This document shows positions 25,962-36,696 of a stretch of 64,000 nt of DNA, one piece after another (position 1 is the first letter of the stretch; each line of letters opens with the position of its first letter). Made by a program: the position numbers and the translations under genes. The notes under the pieces were generated by a model. That model searched no databases, was not told where the DNA came from, and was given only the letters and a program-made list of their open reading frames with translations. The stretch is from an uncultured Bacteroidales bacterium (GTDB lineage Bacteria; Bacteroidota; Bacteroidia; Bacteroidales; SZUA-534), in assembly GCA_902790595.1 (NCBI GenBank), contig CADASL010000001.1, positions 310,001 to 374,000 on the forward strand, written 5' to 3'.

Positions 25962-28418
25962 ATGATAAGTAACAAATTTGGATTCAGAAGTTTTGCCGCC
26001 AAGATAGCCTGCTGTCTGGTGCTGACCACGGCCGCCCTGAGCGCCTCGGCACAATACTCGCAGTCGGAGCGGAAACTGCTGAAAACCGCCAACAGCTATT
26101 TCGAGACGGGCAGGTACGAGAAGGCCCTACCTATTTATATAAAGCTCGACTCGGTGATTGACGACATCAACCTGCGTTACCAAATTGGTCTGTGCTACCT
26201 GAAATCGAGGTACGAGCAGGACAAGGCCGTCAGCTATCTGGAGGAGGCCAGCGTGTCGGCCGGAACACTCATTCCGCTCGACGTCATCTGGTATCTGGGC
26301 GACGCCTACCACGTGGTGTACCGCTTCGACGACGCCATCAAGGAGTATAACAAGTACATCAGCCTTACGGCGAAAAACGACAAGGCCGACATCAACAAGC
26401 TGAACCACTGCAAGCTGATGCTCGCCACCTGCCGCAACGCCATTGAGATTACCGAAATTCCGTATAAGGTTGATATTGAGCCGATAATATCGCTCTATGC
26501 GGCCGAATCGGACTACAACCCGCTCATCAGCGCCGACGAGAGCGTGATGCTCTTTATGCGCGAGATTGGCGTGGGCAAAGGCTTCGAGCCATCGACACAC
26601 ATAATGATTTCGACCAAGGAGAACGGCGGCTCGTGGAGCAAGCCCGAAGAGGTGACGCTGGTTCTGGAGCACAAGCTGCAAGGCCACACAACCGCTCTGG
26701 CCGGACTCTCACCCGACGGACACACGGTGTTTCTGAACATCGGCGAAGGCCTGAACAAAGACATCTACTCGGCGAAACTGCAGGGCAAGACCATCAGCGA
26801 GGTGAAAAAGCTGAACAAGAACATCAACACGCCGTACTACGAGGGCGGGGCCAGCATCACCCCCGACGGCACTAAACTCTATTTTGTGAGCGACCGTCCG
26901 GGCGGATTCGGCGGGCACGACATCTACGTTTCAACGCTCAACAAGAAGGGCGAATGGGACGAACCGGAGAACCTTGGCGAGCAGATTAACACAAAATTCA
27001 ACGAGGAATCGCCCTACATCCACTACGACGGACAGACGATTTTCTTCAGCTCGCAAGGGCACAACACAATAGGCGGAAAAGACATTTTCAAATCGAAACG
27101 GGTGAACGGGCAATGGACTGAACCAGAGAACCTTGGCTTCACCAACACCACCATCGACGACCTGACTTTCGTGCTGAACGCCAGTGGCGAATACGGGTAC
27201 TTTTCAACGTCGAGGAACAATTCGTACGGCCGCCACACCATTATGAAGGTGGGCTACAAAGACCCAATTCCGCTGACTCTGGTGAAAGGAACCGTGCTGG
27301 CCGGAACGCCGCCAAAACCGATAAAGGTTGACATCAAGGTGTACGACAAAAACACCCACGAGCAGGTGAAATACGTTTATACGCCCGACACCGAGACTGG
27401 CAAATACCTGATGATTTTCCCGCCGGCCAAAAACTACCAGCTGGTGATTTCAACCCAGAACTATATGCCGCAGCTCATCAACATCCACATCCCCTACCAG
27501 AACTATTTCTACGAGCTGTACCAGGAGATAACGCTTCAGCCCATCAAGCTGAACAACACCGACATTGGCGAGGAGGTGATGGTGAACAACGTGTTCTACG
27601 ACATTTACAAGACAACCGAGGCCGACTCGATAACCAACAACAACTCGCCGCAGCAGCCGCAATACTACGAGCATCTGCTTGAGCTGGTGGAGAATATCAT
27701 CCAAACCTCGGACACCATCAACAAACTGAGCTACAACAGCCACGAGGCCGACAAGCAGGCGCAGCTGAAAAAGAACACCGACGACCTGCTGGCGCTCATT
27801 GAGGACGCCATAAACACACAAGACTCGGTTACGCTGAGCATCCTGGACGCCAACACCAAGCAGAAAGACAAGGTTACAGAAACGCACTTCTACACCGACG
27901 GCAGTATGAGCAAATCGGTGACAATGCAAGTGATTGGGAAGGACACGTTCTACACGGCCGCCCCCATCGACCTGAGCCGGTTCGAGATTCCGACGCGCAA
28001 CCGCAGCAGCGTGAACCGTCAGGAAAGCACCAATCCGGTGATGTTCAAAGTGTCGCGGCCCGAGCAGCGCAATGTCATCCACAAGCACACGCTCTACTAC
28101 AAGACCAACGAGAGCGAGCTGACGGCAGACGCCAAGAAAGAGCTGCGACAGATTATAAACCTGCTGATTGACAACGCTTCGGTCGGGGCCGAGATTAACG
28201 GCTACGCCGACACGCAAGGCGAACGGACACACAATATGAACCTCTCGCAGCTCAGGGCGCAGAACGTGCTCAAATATCTGCAGGAGAACAACGTGGACGG
28301 GCGCAAAATCATAACCAAAGGACTCGGCGAATCGACCGAGCGCGGCAAATACGACAGCCGCACCCGCGAGATGAACTACCGCCGCGTTGAGATAATATTG
28401 TTCGAACTTAAAGACTGA
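25962..28418 (+). CDS. OmpA-family PD40/TPR envelope protein (YfiB-position partner)
   Basis: Exported protein of 818 residues; start 25962 chosen from the promoter and the signal peptide (MISNKFGFRSFAAKIACCLV, ending LSASAQ). Order: TPR-like helices (about 30-160), PD40 propeller repeats (ISADESVMLFM; SPDGHTVFLNI; TPDGTKLYFVSDRPGGFGG), a carboxypeptidase-like domain (VKGTVLAGTPPKPIKVDIKV), a Gln/Asn-rich middle, and a C-terminal OmpA peptidoglycan-binding domain (INGYADTQGERTHNMNLSQL). Paralogue of the 17.8 kb gene. It begins the operon with yfiR (5-base gap) and the CHASE8 kinase, the place occupied by YfiB in YfiBNR systems. Confidence 0.85.
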   Translation: MISNKFGFRSFAAKIACCLVLTTAALSASAQYSQSERKLLKTANSYFETGRYEKALPIYIKLDSVIDDINLRYQIGLCYLKSRYEQDKAVSYLEEASVSAGTLIPLDVIWYLGDAYHVVYRFDDAIKEYNKYISLTAKNDKADINKLNHCKLMLATCRNAIEITEIPYKVDIEPIISLYAAESDYNPLISADESVMLFMREIGVGKGFEPSTHIMISTKENGGSWSKPEEVTLVLEHKLQGHTTALAGLSPDGHTVFLNIGEGLNKDIYSAKLQGKTISEVKKLNKNINTPYYEGGASITPDGTKLYFVSDRPGGFGGHDIYVSTLNKKGEWDEPENLGEQINTKFNEESPYIHYDGQTIFFSSQGHNTIGGKDIFKSKRVNGQWTEPENLGFTNTTIDDLTFVLNASGEYGYFSTSRNNSYGRHTIMKVGYKDPIPLTLVKGTVLAGTPPKPIKVDIKVYDKNTHEQVKYVYTPDTETGKYLMIFPPAKNYQLVISTQNYMPQLINIHIPYQNYFYELYQEITLQPIKLNNTDIGEEVMVNNVFYDIYKTTEADSITNNNSPQQPQYYEHLLELVENIIQTSDTINKLSYNSHEADKQAQLKKNTDDLLALIEDAINTQDSVTLSILDANTKQKDKVTETHFYTDGSMSKSVTMQVIGKDTFYTAAPIDLSRFEIPTRNRSSVNRQESTNPVMFKVSRPEQRNVIHKHTLYYKTNESELTADAKKELRQIINLLIDNASVGAEINGYADTQGERTHNMNLSQLRAQNVLKYLQENNVDGRKIITKGLGESTERGKYDSRTREMNYRRVEIILFELKD

Positions 28419-28423
28419 CCAAG

Positions 28424-28964
28424 ATGAAGAGCTGCAAAAACATTCTGATAGCCTTTGCGACAGTCGCTTTAAGTCTGACTGCCGGCAAAGCCCGCGCGCA
28501 ATATTCTGAATACGAGGTGAAAGCCGCTTACATTTTCAACTTTGCGAAATTCATTGAGTGGCCCGCCGACTACATCGAGAACGACACAATCTACCTCTGC
28601 GTCTATAAGAACGACCCGTTCGGTATCATCCTGGAAAAGACGATGATTGGGCGCAAGGCGAACGGCAAGGACTGGAAAATCATCCGCATATCGAACCTGA
28701 ACGAGGCCGAGAAATGCCACTTCCTGATTGTGTCGGGAATCAAACAGCACGAGGCCATTCAAGTGCTCAAATGCATTGGCAATAAGCCGATTGTGACTGT
28801 CGGCGACGAGTTGAACAACTTCTGCAACATTGGCGGAGTAATCAACTTTCTGCCGCAATTCTCCGAGCGGCAGTTCGAAATCAACAAAGACGTGGCCAAC
28901 GACATAGGCATAAAAATCAGCCCGAAACTGCTGCTGCTGGCCAAGATAATATCGACGAAAGAAG

Positions 28965-28975
<11 letters not shown>
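28424..28975 (+). CDS. YfiR family (DUF4154) periplasmic protein
   Basis: In Pseudomonas, YfiR is a periplasmic repressor that binds the sensor domain of YfiN. This 183-residue protein has a signal peptide ([18 protein letters not shown]) and the DUF4154 pattern throughout: [55 protein letters not shown] and [20 protein letters not shown]. Several cysteines (LCVY, KCHF, LKCIG, NFCN) could form disulfides and support redox sensing, as known for YfiR. It is 5 bases after the OmpA-family gene and overlaps the kinase gene by 11 bases, so translation is coupled. Confidence 0.9.
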
Positions 28976-31253
<2,278 letters not shown>

Positions 31254-31286
31254 AACTGAATATAAACATCATTAAAACAATCAATT

Positions 31287-31631
31287 ATGATGGAGATTAA
31301 CAATCAGATTGCAGGTTGTGCCATTGTAACGCCAAAACCTGAAAACCGCCGGCTGACCATTGTCAACGACAGCCAGTTTAAAAAGCAGATGAACTCGGTC
31401 ATTGATATGCGCGAGTACCTGAACATCATTGTCGATATGCAAAACGTCGACCTAATTGACAGCACCGGACTGGGCACGCTGATAAGCGTCTTCAACCACG
31501 GCCGCAACAACAACTGCAAAATCAAATTCTGCAACTTGAGCGCCGCCGTTGAAAATGTTATCAAAATGACCCGAATCGACCAGATTCTGGAAATTCACCC
31601 GACACTCAAAGCTGCCGAAGATTCTTTGTAA
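31287..31631 (+). CDS. STAS-domain protein (anti-anti-sigma type)
   Basis: A 114-residue single STAS domain. The segment IIVDMQNVDLIDSTGLGTLI carries the conserved DST (S59 as presumed phosphorylation site), as in SpoIIAA/RsbV-type anti-sigma factor antagonists. It follows the hybrid kinase by 33 bases and precedes the sugar kinase by 14 bases on the same strand. No anti-sigma kinase or PP2C phosphatase gene is nearby, so its partner is unknown; it may act with the phosphorelay. ATG at 31287 or 31290 are both possible. Confidence 0.85.
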   Translation: MMEINNQIAGCAIVTPKPENRRLTIVNDSQFKKQMNSVIDMREYLNIIVDMQNVDLIDSTGLGTLISVFNHGRNNNCKIKFCNLSAAVENVIKMTRIDQILEIHPTLKAAEDSL

Positions 31632-31645
31632 CTTTTTGGCCAACA

Positions 31646-33055
31646 ATGACTTCAATCATCGACGAGATAAGCTGCCTCTACAATAAGTGGGCTGGCGGCA
31701 GCTATGCGAAATGCACGCCCCTGCCCCGCTCCGGCTCCGACCGGCAGTATTTCCGGCTCACCACCACCGACCAGCAGACGGTGATGGCCGCCTACAATCA
31801 GAATGTGGCTGAAAACGAAGCGTATTTCTCTTTCAGCCGCGCTTTCGCCGATGCGGGGATAAACGTGCCGCAAGTTCTGGCCGAGAGCGCTGACCGCACT
31901 TGCTATCTGATTGAGGATTTGGGCTCTGAGCCGCTCTACAATCTTGTCACCGCAGCCAACGGCACTCCCGACGAGCACCTTAAGCAACTCTACAGGCAGG
32001 CTCTTGCCGATTTGGCCCGAATGCAGGTTGTGGCAGGCCGCAACATCGATTACTCGCTCTGCATCCCCACCGCCGATTTCGACCAGACTGCCATCCGCTG
32101 GGACCTTAACTACTTCAAATACTGCTTTTTGAAGAATGCTCACATTGCTTTCGACGAGTATCGGCTTGAGCAGGATTTCAACCGCATTATTGATGCCGCA
32201 AGCACCATTGACAGCCAGTATTTTATGTTCCGCGATTTTCAGTCGCGCAACATTATGCTGAAGAACGACGAGCTTTATTACATTGATTTTCAGGGCGGCA
32301 AGCGCGGTCCACTGATGTACGACGTGGCCTCGCTGCTCTATCAGGCGAAAGCCCGGTTTAGCGAGACTTTGCGTAACGAGTTGTTCGACAGTTACATAAC
32401 TGCGCTAAAAGAGCTGATGCCGGTCAATCGCGACAAACTATTTGGCGAGTTCAAGTTGTTTGCACTCATTCGCACACTGCAAGTGCTTGGCGCATACGGC
32501 TATCGCGGATATTTTGAGCAGAAAAAGCACTTTATTGAGAGCATTCCGGCGGCAGCAAAGAACCTTAAAGACATGCTTGCACTGAAATTCATCGATTTGC
32601 CTCATATTGAAGAGATTGCAAACCAGATAGAAATTGCCGAACCGCAACCCGACAACTTCGACGGACTGACCATCACGGTTTACAGCTTCTCGTACAAAAA
32701 AGGCATCCCCTCCGACCCCGAAAACGGCGGCGGCTTTGTGTTCGACTGCCGCGGACAGCACAATCCCGGGCGCTACGACGAGTACAAAGCGCTCACCGGC
32801 CGCGACAAGGCAGTTATCGACTTCTTGAAGGCCAACTCAACCATCGATAGCTTCTTGAAACAAGCCATCGGCATTGTGTCACCCACCATCGAGACATTTA
32901 TGCGCCGCGGCTTTAAAAACCTGATGGTCTGCTTCGGATGCACCGGCGGCCAGCACCGTTCTGTGTATTGCGCGCAGAATTTTGCCGAACAGATTGGAAA
33001 GAAGTACAACGTGAGAGTAAAACTGATACATAGAGAGTTAGGAATTAGAAGTTAG
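31646..33055 (+). CDS. amgK: AmgK-type amino-sugar kinase fused to a RapZ C-terminal domain
   Basis: Residues 1 to about 325 are an aminoglycoside-phosphotransferase-fold kinase of the AmgK type, which phosphorylates MurNAc/GlcNAc at the anomeric position in peptidoglycan recycling. Catalytic loop FRDFQSRNIM (D197), metal motif YYIDFQGGKRGP (D214). Residues about 341-469 match the C-terminal domain of RapZ, the GlcN6P-sensing RNA adaptor: YSFSYKKGIP, FVFDCRGQHNPGRY, and GCTGGQHRSV (431-440). The RapZ N-terminal P-loop domain is absent. A MurU-type gene follows 168 bases later, as expected for the AmgK-MurU route. How the second domain is used is not known to me; amino-sugar sensing is an inference. 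Confidence 0.85.
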   Translation: MTSIIDEISCLYNKWAGGSYAKCTPLPRSGSDRQYFRLTTTDQQTVMAAYNQNVAENEAYFSFSRAFADAGINVPQVLAESADRTCYLIEDLGSEPLYNLVTAANGTPDEHLKQLYRQALADLARMQVVAGRNIDYSLCIPTADFDQTAIRWDLNYFKYCFLKNAHIAFDEYRLEQDFNRIIDAASTIDSQYFMFRDFQSRNIMLKNDELYYIDFQGGKRGPLMYDVASLLYQAKARFSETLRNELFDSYITALKELMPVNRDKLFGEFKLFALIRTLQVLGAYGYRGYFEQKKHFIESIPAAAKNLKDMLALKFIDLPHIEEIANQIEIAEPQPDNFDGLTITVYSFSYKKGIPSDPENGGGFVFDCRGQHNPGRYDEYKALTGRDKAVIDFLKANSTIDSFLKQAIGIVSPTIETFMRRGFKNLMVCFGCTGGQHRSVYCAQNFAEQIGKKYNVRVKLIHRELGIRS

Positions 33056-33083
33056 GAATTAGAAGTTAGGAATTAGAAGTTAG
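33032..33083. repeat. tandem repeat, unit TTAGGAATTAGAAG
   Basis: About 3.5 copies of a 14-base unit begin inside the last codons of the AmgK-RapZ gene (encoding its terminal ELGIRS) and continue past the stop. The unit resembles other word-like intergenic repeats in the window. Confidence 0.75.
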
Positions 33084-33114
33084 GATATGAAATTGGTGTT
33101 AGGTGTTGGGTGTT

Positions 33115-33138
33115 GTAGGGACGCGATTCATCGCGTCC
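33115..33138. repeat. dispersed palindrome GTAGGGACGCGA...TCGCGTCC
   Basis: Arms GGACGCGA and TCGCGTCC separated by TTCA, in the gap before the MurU-type gene. Same family as the palindromes at 43439, 45339 and 45403. Confidence 0.7.
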
Positions 33139-33223
33139 GAATTACCGAAACAAACGATTCACCAGTTCACCGATTAAACAATTCACCGAACATTCAATCC
33201 TTCAATTAATCAATCCTTGAGTT

Positions 33224-33946
33224 ATGGAAGCAATGATTTTCGCTGCAGGTTTGGGCACTCGCCTTCGGCCGCTAACCAACGACCGCCCGAAAGCGCTTGT
33301 CGATGTTTGCGGCCAAACACTTCTGCAGCATTGCATTACGATGCTTGAGAACAACGGAGCCGACCGAATTGTTGTCAACGTTCATCATTTTGCCGACAAG
33401 ATGAAAAACTTCATCGGCAACCTGAAATGCAAGGCCGACATTGCCATTTCCGATGAAAGCAGTCTGTTGCTCGACACCGGCGGCGGTCTGAAGAAAGCCA
33501 TCGGCCTGTTCAGCGGCAAAGAGCCGATTGTGATTGCCAACGTCGATATTCTGACCAACATCAACCTACGGAAAATAATGCAGCAACACATTGATTCAAA
33601 GGCCGATGCCACACTTGCCATCCGTCAACGGCAAAGCTCTCGGGTGCTGCTGTTCGACAGTCAGATGCAACTTGGCGGCTGGCAGAACGTCAAAACAGGC
33701 GAGTCGATCATTGTCAGCCACAGCAAAGAACTCAAGCCTTTCGCATTCAGCGGAATACACATTATGTCGCCATCGCTTTTCGACAAATTCCCTGATGACG
33801 AAGTTTTCCCAATTATTCCCCACTATCTGAATTTGGCAAAAACCCACAAAATTGTTGGATATCAGCACGACAGCGATTATTGGTTTGATGCAGGCTCTGT
33901 TGAGAAAATTGCGGAAGCGGAAAGGTTTTTGAAAGAAAAATTTTAG
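33224..33946 (+). CDS. murU: MurU-type sugar-1-phosphate nucleotidyltransferase
   Basis: A 240-residue cytoplasmic nucleotidyltransferase. N-terminal signature MIFAAGLGTRLRPLTNDRPK, the NTP-binding loop with the catalytic Arg and Lys; VIANVDILT gives the metal-binding Asp. Length and lack of a C-terminal beta-helix fit MurU (UTP plus MurNAc-1-phosphate to UDP-MurNAc), and the AmgK-like kinase directly upstream supports that assignment. From sequence alone a mannose- or glucose-1-phosphate enzyme cannot be excluded. Confidence 0.75.
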   Translation: MEAMIFAAGLGTRLRPLTNDRPKALVDVCGQTLLQHCITMLENNGADRIVVNVHHFADKMKNFIGNLKCKADIAISDESSLLLDTGGGLKKAIGLFSGKEPIVIANVDILTNINLRKIMQQHIDSKADATLAIRQRQSSRVLLFDSQMQLGGWQNVKTGESIIVSHSKELKPFAFSGIHIMSPSLFDKFPDDEVFPIIPHYLNLAKTHKIVGYQHDSDYWFDAGSVEKIAEAERFLKEKF

Positions 33947-34022
33947 TCCCAGAAAAAAATAGGGAAAAGAATGCAACCTTTTCTCTAAAATTGCGCATAA
34001 AAAATGAATATTTATACGCAAG

Positions 34023-35471
34023 ATGAAACATTACGCTAAAGTATTACTATTCACCACTTTGATTCTTACTGGCAGTAAGATTTACGCAGAAACCATTACC
34101 ACAAACACCAGAATTGACGGGACAAAGAATTACTCAGGGAACGTTACCATTCAAAATTGTAGGTATGAAATAAATGCTGCCGTTACTGTTAATGGTGATT
34201 TTACAGCAGAAGGAGCAACAATTGTCATTGGATCAAATGGTTCGTTGCACGTTACTGGTAGTTTCACTTGCAAAAGTTATGATGTATATGGAGGTTTGTT
34301 GGGGTTGACTTTAAAATCAACAACAGGCTCGAATATGACAATAAACGGCAAATTAGATGTTGATGGAGACATAACTGTAACCGCCCATGACGCAGATGTT
34401 GATAGCCACAAAAGCACTATTGTTATAAATCAAAATGCCGAAATTGAAGCAAATAGTTTAAGTGTGCTAAATTTTGCTGATTTAACCATTTCTGGCAGAT
34501 TAATAACAGAAGGCGACATTTCTGTTGAAGGTTATAATGAAAGTAAAAAAAGTCATATAACCGTAAACAGCGATGCTATAATGTACACTCACAACGACTT
34601 ACATATTCGAGAGCACGGAGTACTTACATTGCACCCGAACTCTATAACCATTACTGGTGGCAATTTGGAACACAATGGAACTGTTGGCTTTGCCGATGTA
34701 TACGCTGGCGAAGTTGATGCCGATCATGCATATATAATAGTACAAGGAAGATACACAATATACTCTTCTTTATTTGGAGTTGAAGATGATGATGTGGAAT
34801 ATATTAATCCTGGTAATAATCCTGAATTTTACGCATTTAAGGGAAATGAGCTATCGAAAGTTGGAATATACACTTCACCAGGCGATGAAAACGCTTTCAA
34901 TTTAAACCACCCTGAAGGAATTGCCGGATTCATTATACACGTCCTCCCCATCGAACTTGTATATTTCACGGCTGATGAAATAGGCGGAGGAGTCCGGTTC
35001 GCTTGGGAAACCGCATCTGAGCTTAACAACGACTATTTTACAATCGAATACAGCACCGATGCCGTTGAGTTTACCGAATTGACAACAATCGAAGGCGCCG
35101 GAACAACCACTGAACCAAAATACTACCGCTACACCGATTTTTCATCGAACTGCGGCATTGTGTATTACCGGCTCAAACAAACTGATTTCGACGGCAAATA
35201 CTCTTATTCAAAAATTGTTTCTGTCACTTTCGCCGAAAATCAAATCTCCGATAGTTACAACTATTTCGTATATCCAAATCCTGCCTTTGACCGAATTTCA
35301 ATTGGTGGTGGCGATTACGATGGCGTATCCTTTGTGTCGGCAAACGGAAGTGTTTTACGTCGGGAGGCCGCTGCTGGCTCGCACGACATTACAAGACTAC
35401 CCAAAGGCTTGAACTTTGTGATTATCCATACCTCTAACGGTGACATAAGCGAAAGATTTATAAAACGCTGA
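34023..35471 (+). CDS. secreted protein with T9SS type A C-terminal sorting domain
   Basis: Cell-surface or secreted protein of unknown role. Signal peptide MKHYAKVLLFTTLILTGSKI (cut near YAET). Residues about 25-270 are a repetitive, Thr/Asn/Ile-rich region with the look of a right-handed beta-helix (VNGDFTAEG, INGKLDVDGDITV, ISGRLITEGDISV). Then comes a Bacteroidota-type domain (LPIELVYFTADEIGGGVRFA through YRLKQTDFDGKYSYSKIVSV). The end is a Por sorting domain (YFVYPNPAFDRISI ... GLNFVIIHTSNGDISERFIK). It shows that the host has a T9SS. Ends in a bidirectional terminator. Confidence 0.85.
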   Translation: MKHYAKVLLFTTLILTGSKIYAETITTNTRIDGTKNYSGNVTIQNCRYEINAAVTVNGDFTAEGATIVIGSNGSLHVTGSFTCKSYDVYGGLLGLTLKSTTGSNMTINGKLDVDGDITVTAHDADVDSHKSTIVINQNAEIEANSLSVLNFADLTISGRLITEGDISVEGYNESKKSHITVNSDAIMYTHNDLHIREHGVLTLHPNSITITGGNLEHNGTVGFADVYAGEVDADHAYIIVQGRYTIYSSLFGVEDDDVEYINPGNNPEFYAFKGNELSKVGIYTSPGDENAFNLNHPEGIAGFIIHVLPIELVYFTADEIGGGVRFAWETASELNNDYFTIEYSTDAVEFTELTTIEGAGTTTEPKYYRYTDFSSNCGIVYYRLKQTDFDGKYSYSKIVSVTFAENQISDSYNYFVYPNPAFDRISIGGGDYDGVSFVSANGSVLRREAAAGSHDITRLPKGLNFVIIHTSNGDISERFIKR

Positions 35472-35484
35472 TACATACATATTC

Positions 35485-35518
35485 AAAAAAAAGGCTCGTC
35501 AATCGACGAGCCTTTTTT
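35485..35518. terminator. bidirectional terminator
   Basis: GGCTCGTC / GACGAGCC hairpin flanked by A8 and T6, between the convergent T9SS cargo gene and the GH43 gene. Confidence 0.88.
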
Positions 35519-35537
35519 CTTATAACAATTATGATCT

Positions 35538-36581
35538 CTATTTATCAAGTCCTTCAATGGTCTTAATCTTTCCATCAGCATCGTACTCAAGTTCGCAAAC
35601 TTTAAGCGAGCGCAGCCAAGTCTTGTCGTTCGATGGAACGCAATCGTGATGGAACAGATACCACTTGCCATTGAACTCAGCAATGGCGTGGTGAGTGGTC
35701 CAGCCAACAACCGGGGTAAGAATCACACCCTGATAGGTGAACGGTCCGAACGGATTATCACCGATTGCATAGCAAAGGAAGTGGCTGTCGCCGGTTGAGT
35801 ACGAGAAGTAGTACTTGCCGTTGTACTTGTGCATCCACGAAGCCTCGAAGAAGCGGTGCGGGTCGCTGGCCTTGAGCGGCTGTCCGTTTTTGTCGACAAC
35901 CAGCACGCGGCGTGGTGCTTCGGCAAACTGCAACATATCGTCGCTCATCTTAACCACAAAGCTCGGAAGAGCCGGCATATCGGGTTTTGCAAAGAGTTCG
36001 CCGTTGCGTGTCGGCTCCGCTCCCATATCAACAAGACCGTTATTGTCGCCGTGCTTGCCGTGGATAGGCTCAAAACCCGGTGCAAATGGTTGCCACCACT
36101 GAAGTTGGCCGCCCCAAAGTCCGCCGAAATAGGTGTAAATGGTGCCATCATCGTCCTTGAAAACGCAAGGGTCGATAGAGAACGAACCGCGAATTGGCTG
36201 CGGCTGCGGCTTGAACGGACCTTCTGGCTTATCGGCTACTGCCACGCCAAGACGGAACACTCCATCGTATCCTTTGCCAGAGAAAACATAGTAGTACTTA
36301 CCGTTTTTCTCCACGACATCGCTGTCCCACAGCTGTTTTTCAGCCCAAGGCACATCTTTCACGTCGAAAATAACGCCGTGGTCGTTGACTTTGCCTATCA
36401 TCGGGTCGCCATCAATAGAAAGTGCGTGATAATCCTTCATTTGGAAATGGCCACCATCGTCATCCTCTTCGGCGCCTGCTTCCCAGTCGTGCGACGGGTA
36501 AATGAATATTTTGCCGTTGAACACGTGAACGGCAGGGTCTGCCATATAGTCGGCAGGAAATAAATAACGTTTCTGTGTCAT
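35538..36581 (-). CDS. glycoside hydrolase family 43 (xylosidase/arabinofuranosidase type)
   Basis: Inverting five-bladed beta-propeller glycosidase, here without a signal peptide and so cytoplasmic. The 347 residues show the GH43 layout: MADPAVHVFNGKIFIYPSHD (base Asp region), SIDPCVFKDDDGTIYTYFGG (pKa-modulating Asp) and RFFEASWMHKYNGKYYFSYS (general acid Glu). Context with a GH10 xylanase and an oligosaccharide transporter on the same strand points to xylo-oligosaccharide breakdown. Substrate (xylose or arabinose side) is not certain. Confidence 0.9.
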   Translation of the reverse strand: MTQKRYLFPADYMADPAVHVFNGKIFIYPSHDWEAGAEEDDDGGHFQMKDYHALSIDGDPMIGKVNDHGVIFDVKDVPWAEKQLWDSDVVEKNGKYYYVFSGKGYDGVFRLGVAVADKPEGPFKPQPQPIRGSFSIDPCVFKDDDGTIYTYFGGLWGGQLQWWQPFAPGFEPIHGKHGDNNGLVDMGAEPTRNGELFAKPDMPALPSFVVKMSDDMLQFAEAPRRVLVVDKNGQPLKASDPHRFFEASWMHKYNGKYYFSYSTGDSHFLCYAIGDNPFGPFTYQGVILTPVVGWTTHHAIAEFNGKWYLFHHDCVPSNDKTWLRSLKVCELEYDADGKIKTIEGLDK

Positions 36582-36696
36582 TGTTTTAAGTTTTTGGTTA
36601 TTAATGATATAATAAATTCTTTGGTGTTGGGTGTTGGGTGTTAGGTGTTTTTTCGTAGTTCAAGACTCCTAAATCCTAACTCCTACCTCCTAAATA

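Noticed and set aside
33032..33083. CRISPR or iteron array
   Set aside because: Units are directly contiguous and 14 bases long with no spacer; it is a simple tandem repeat.
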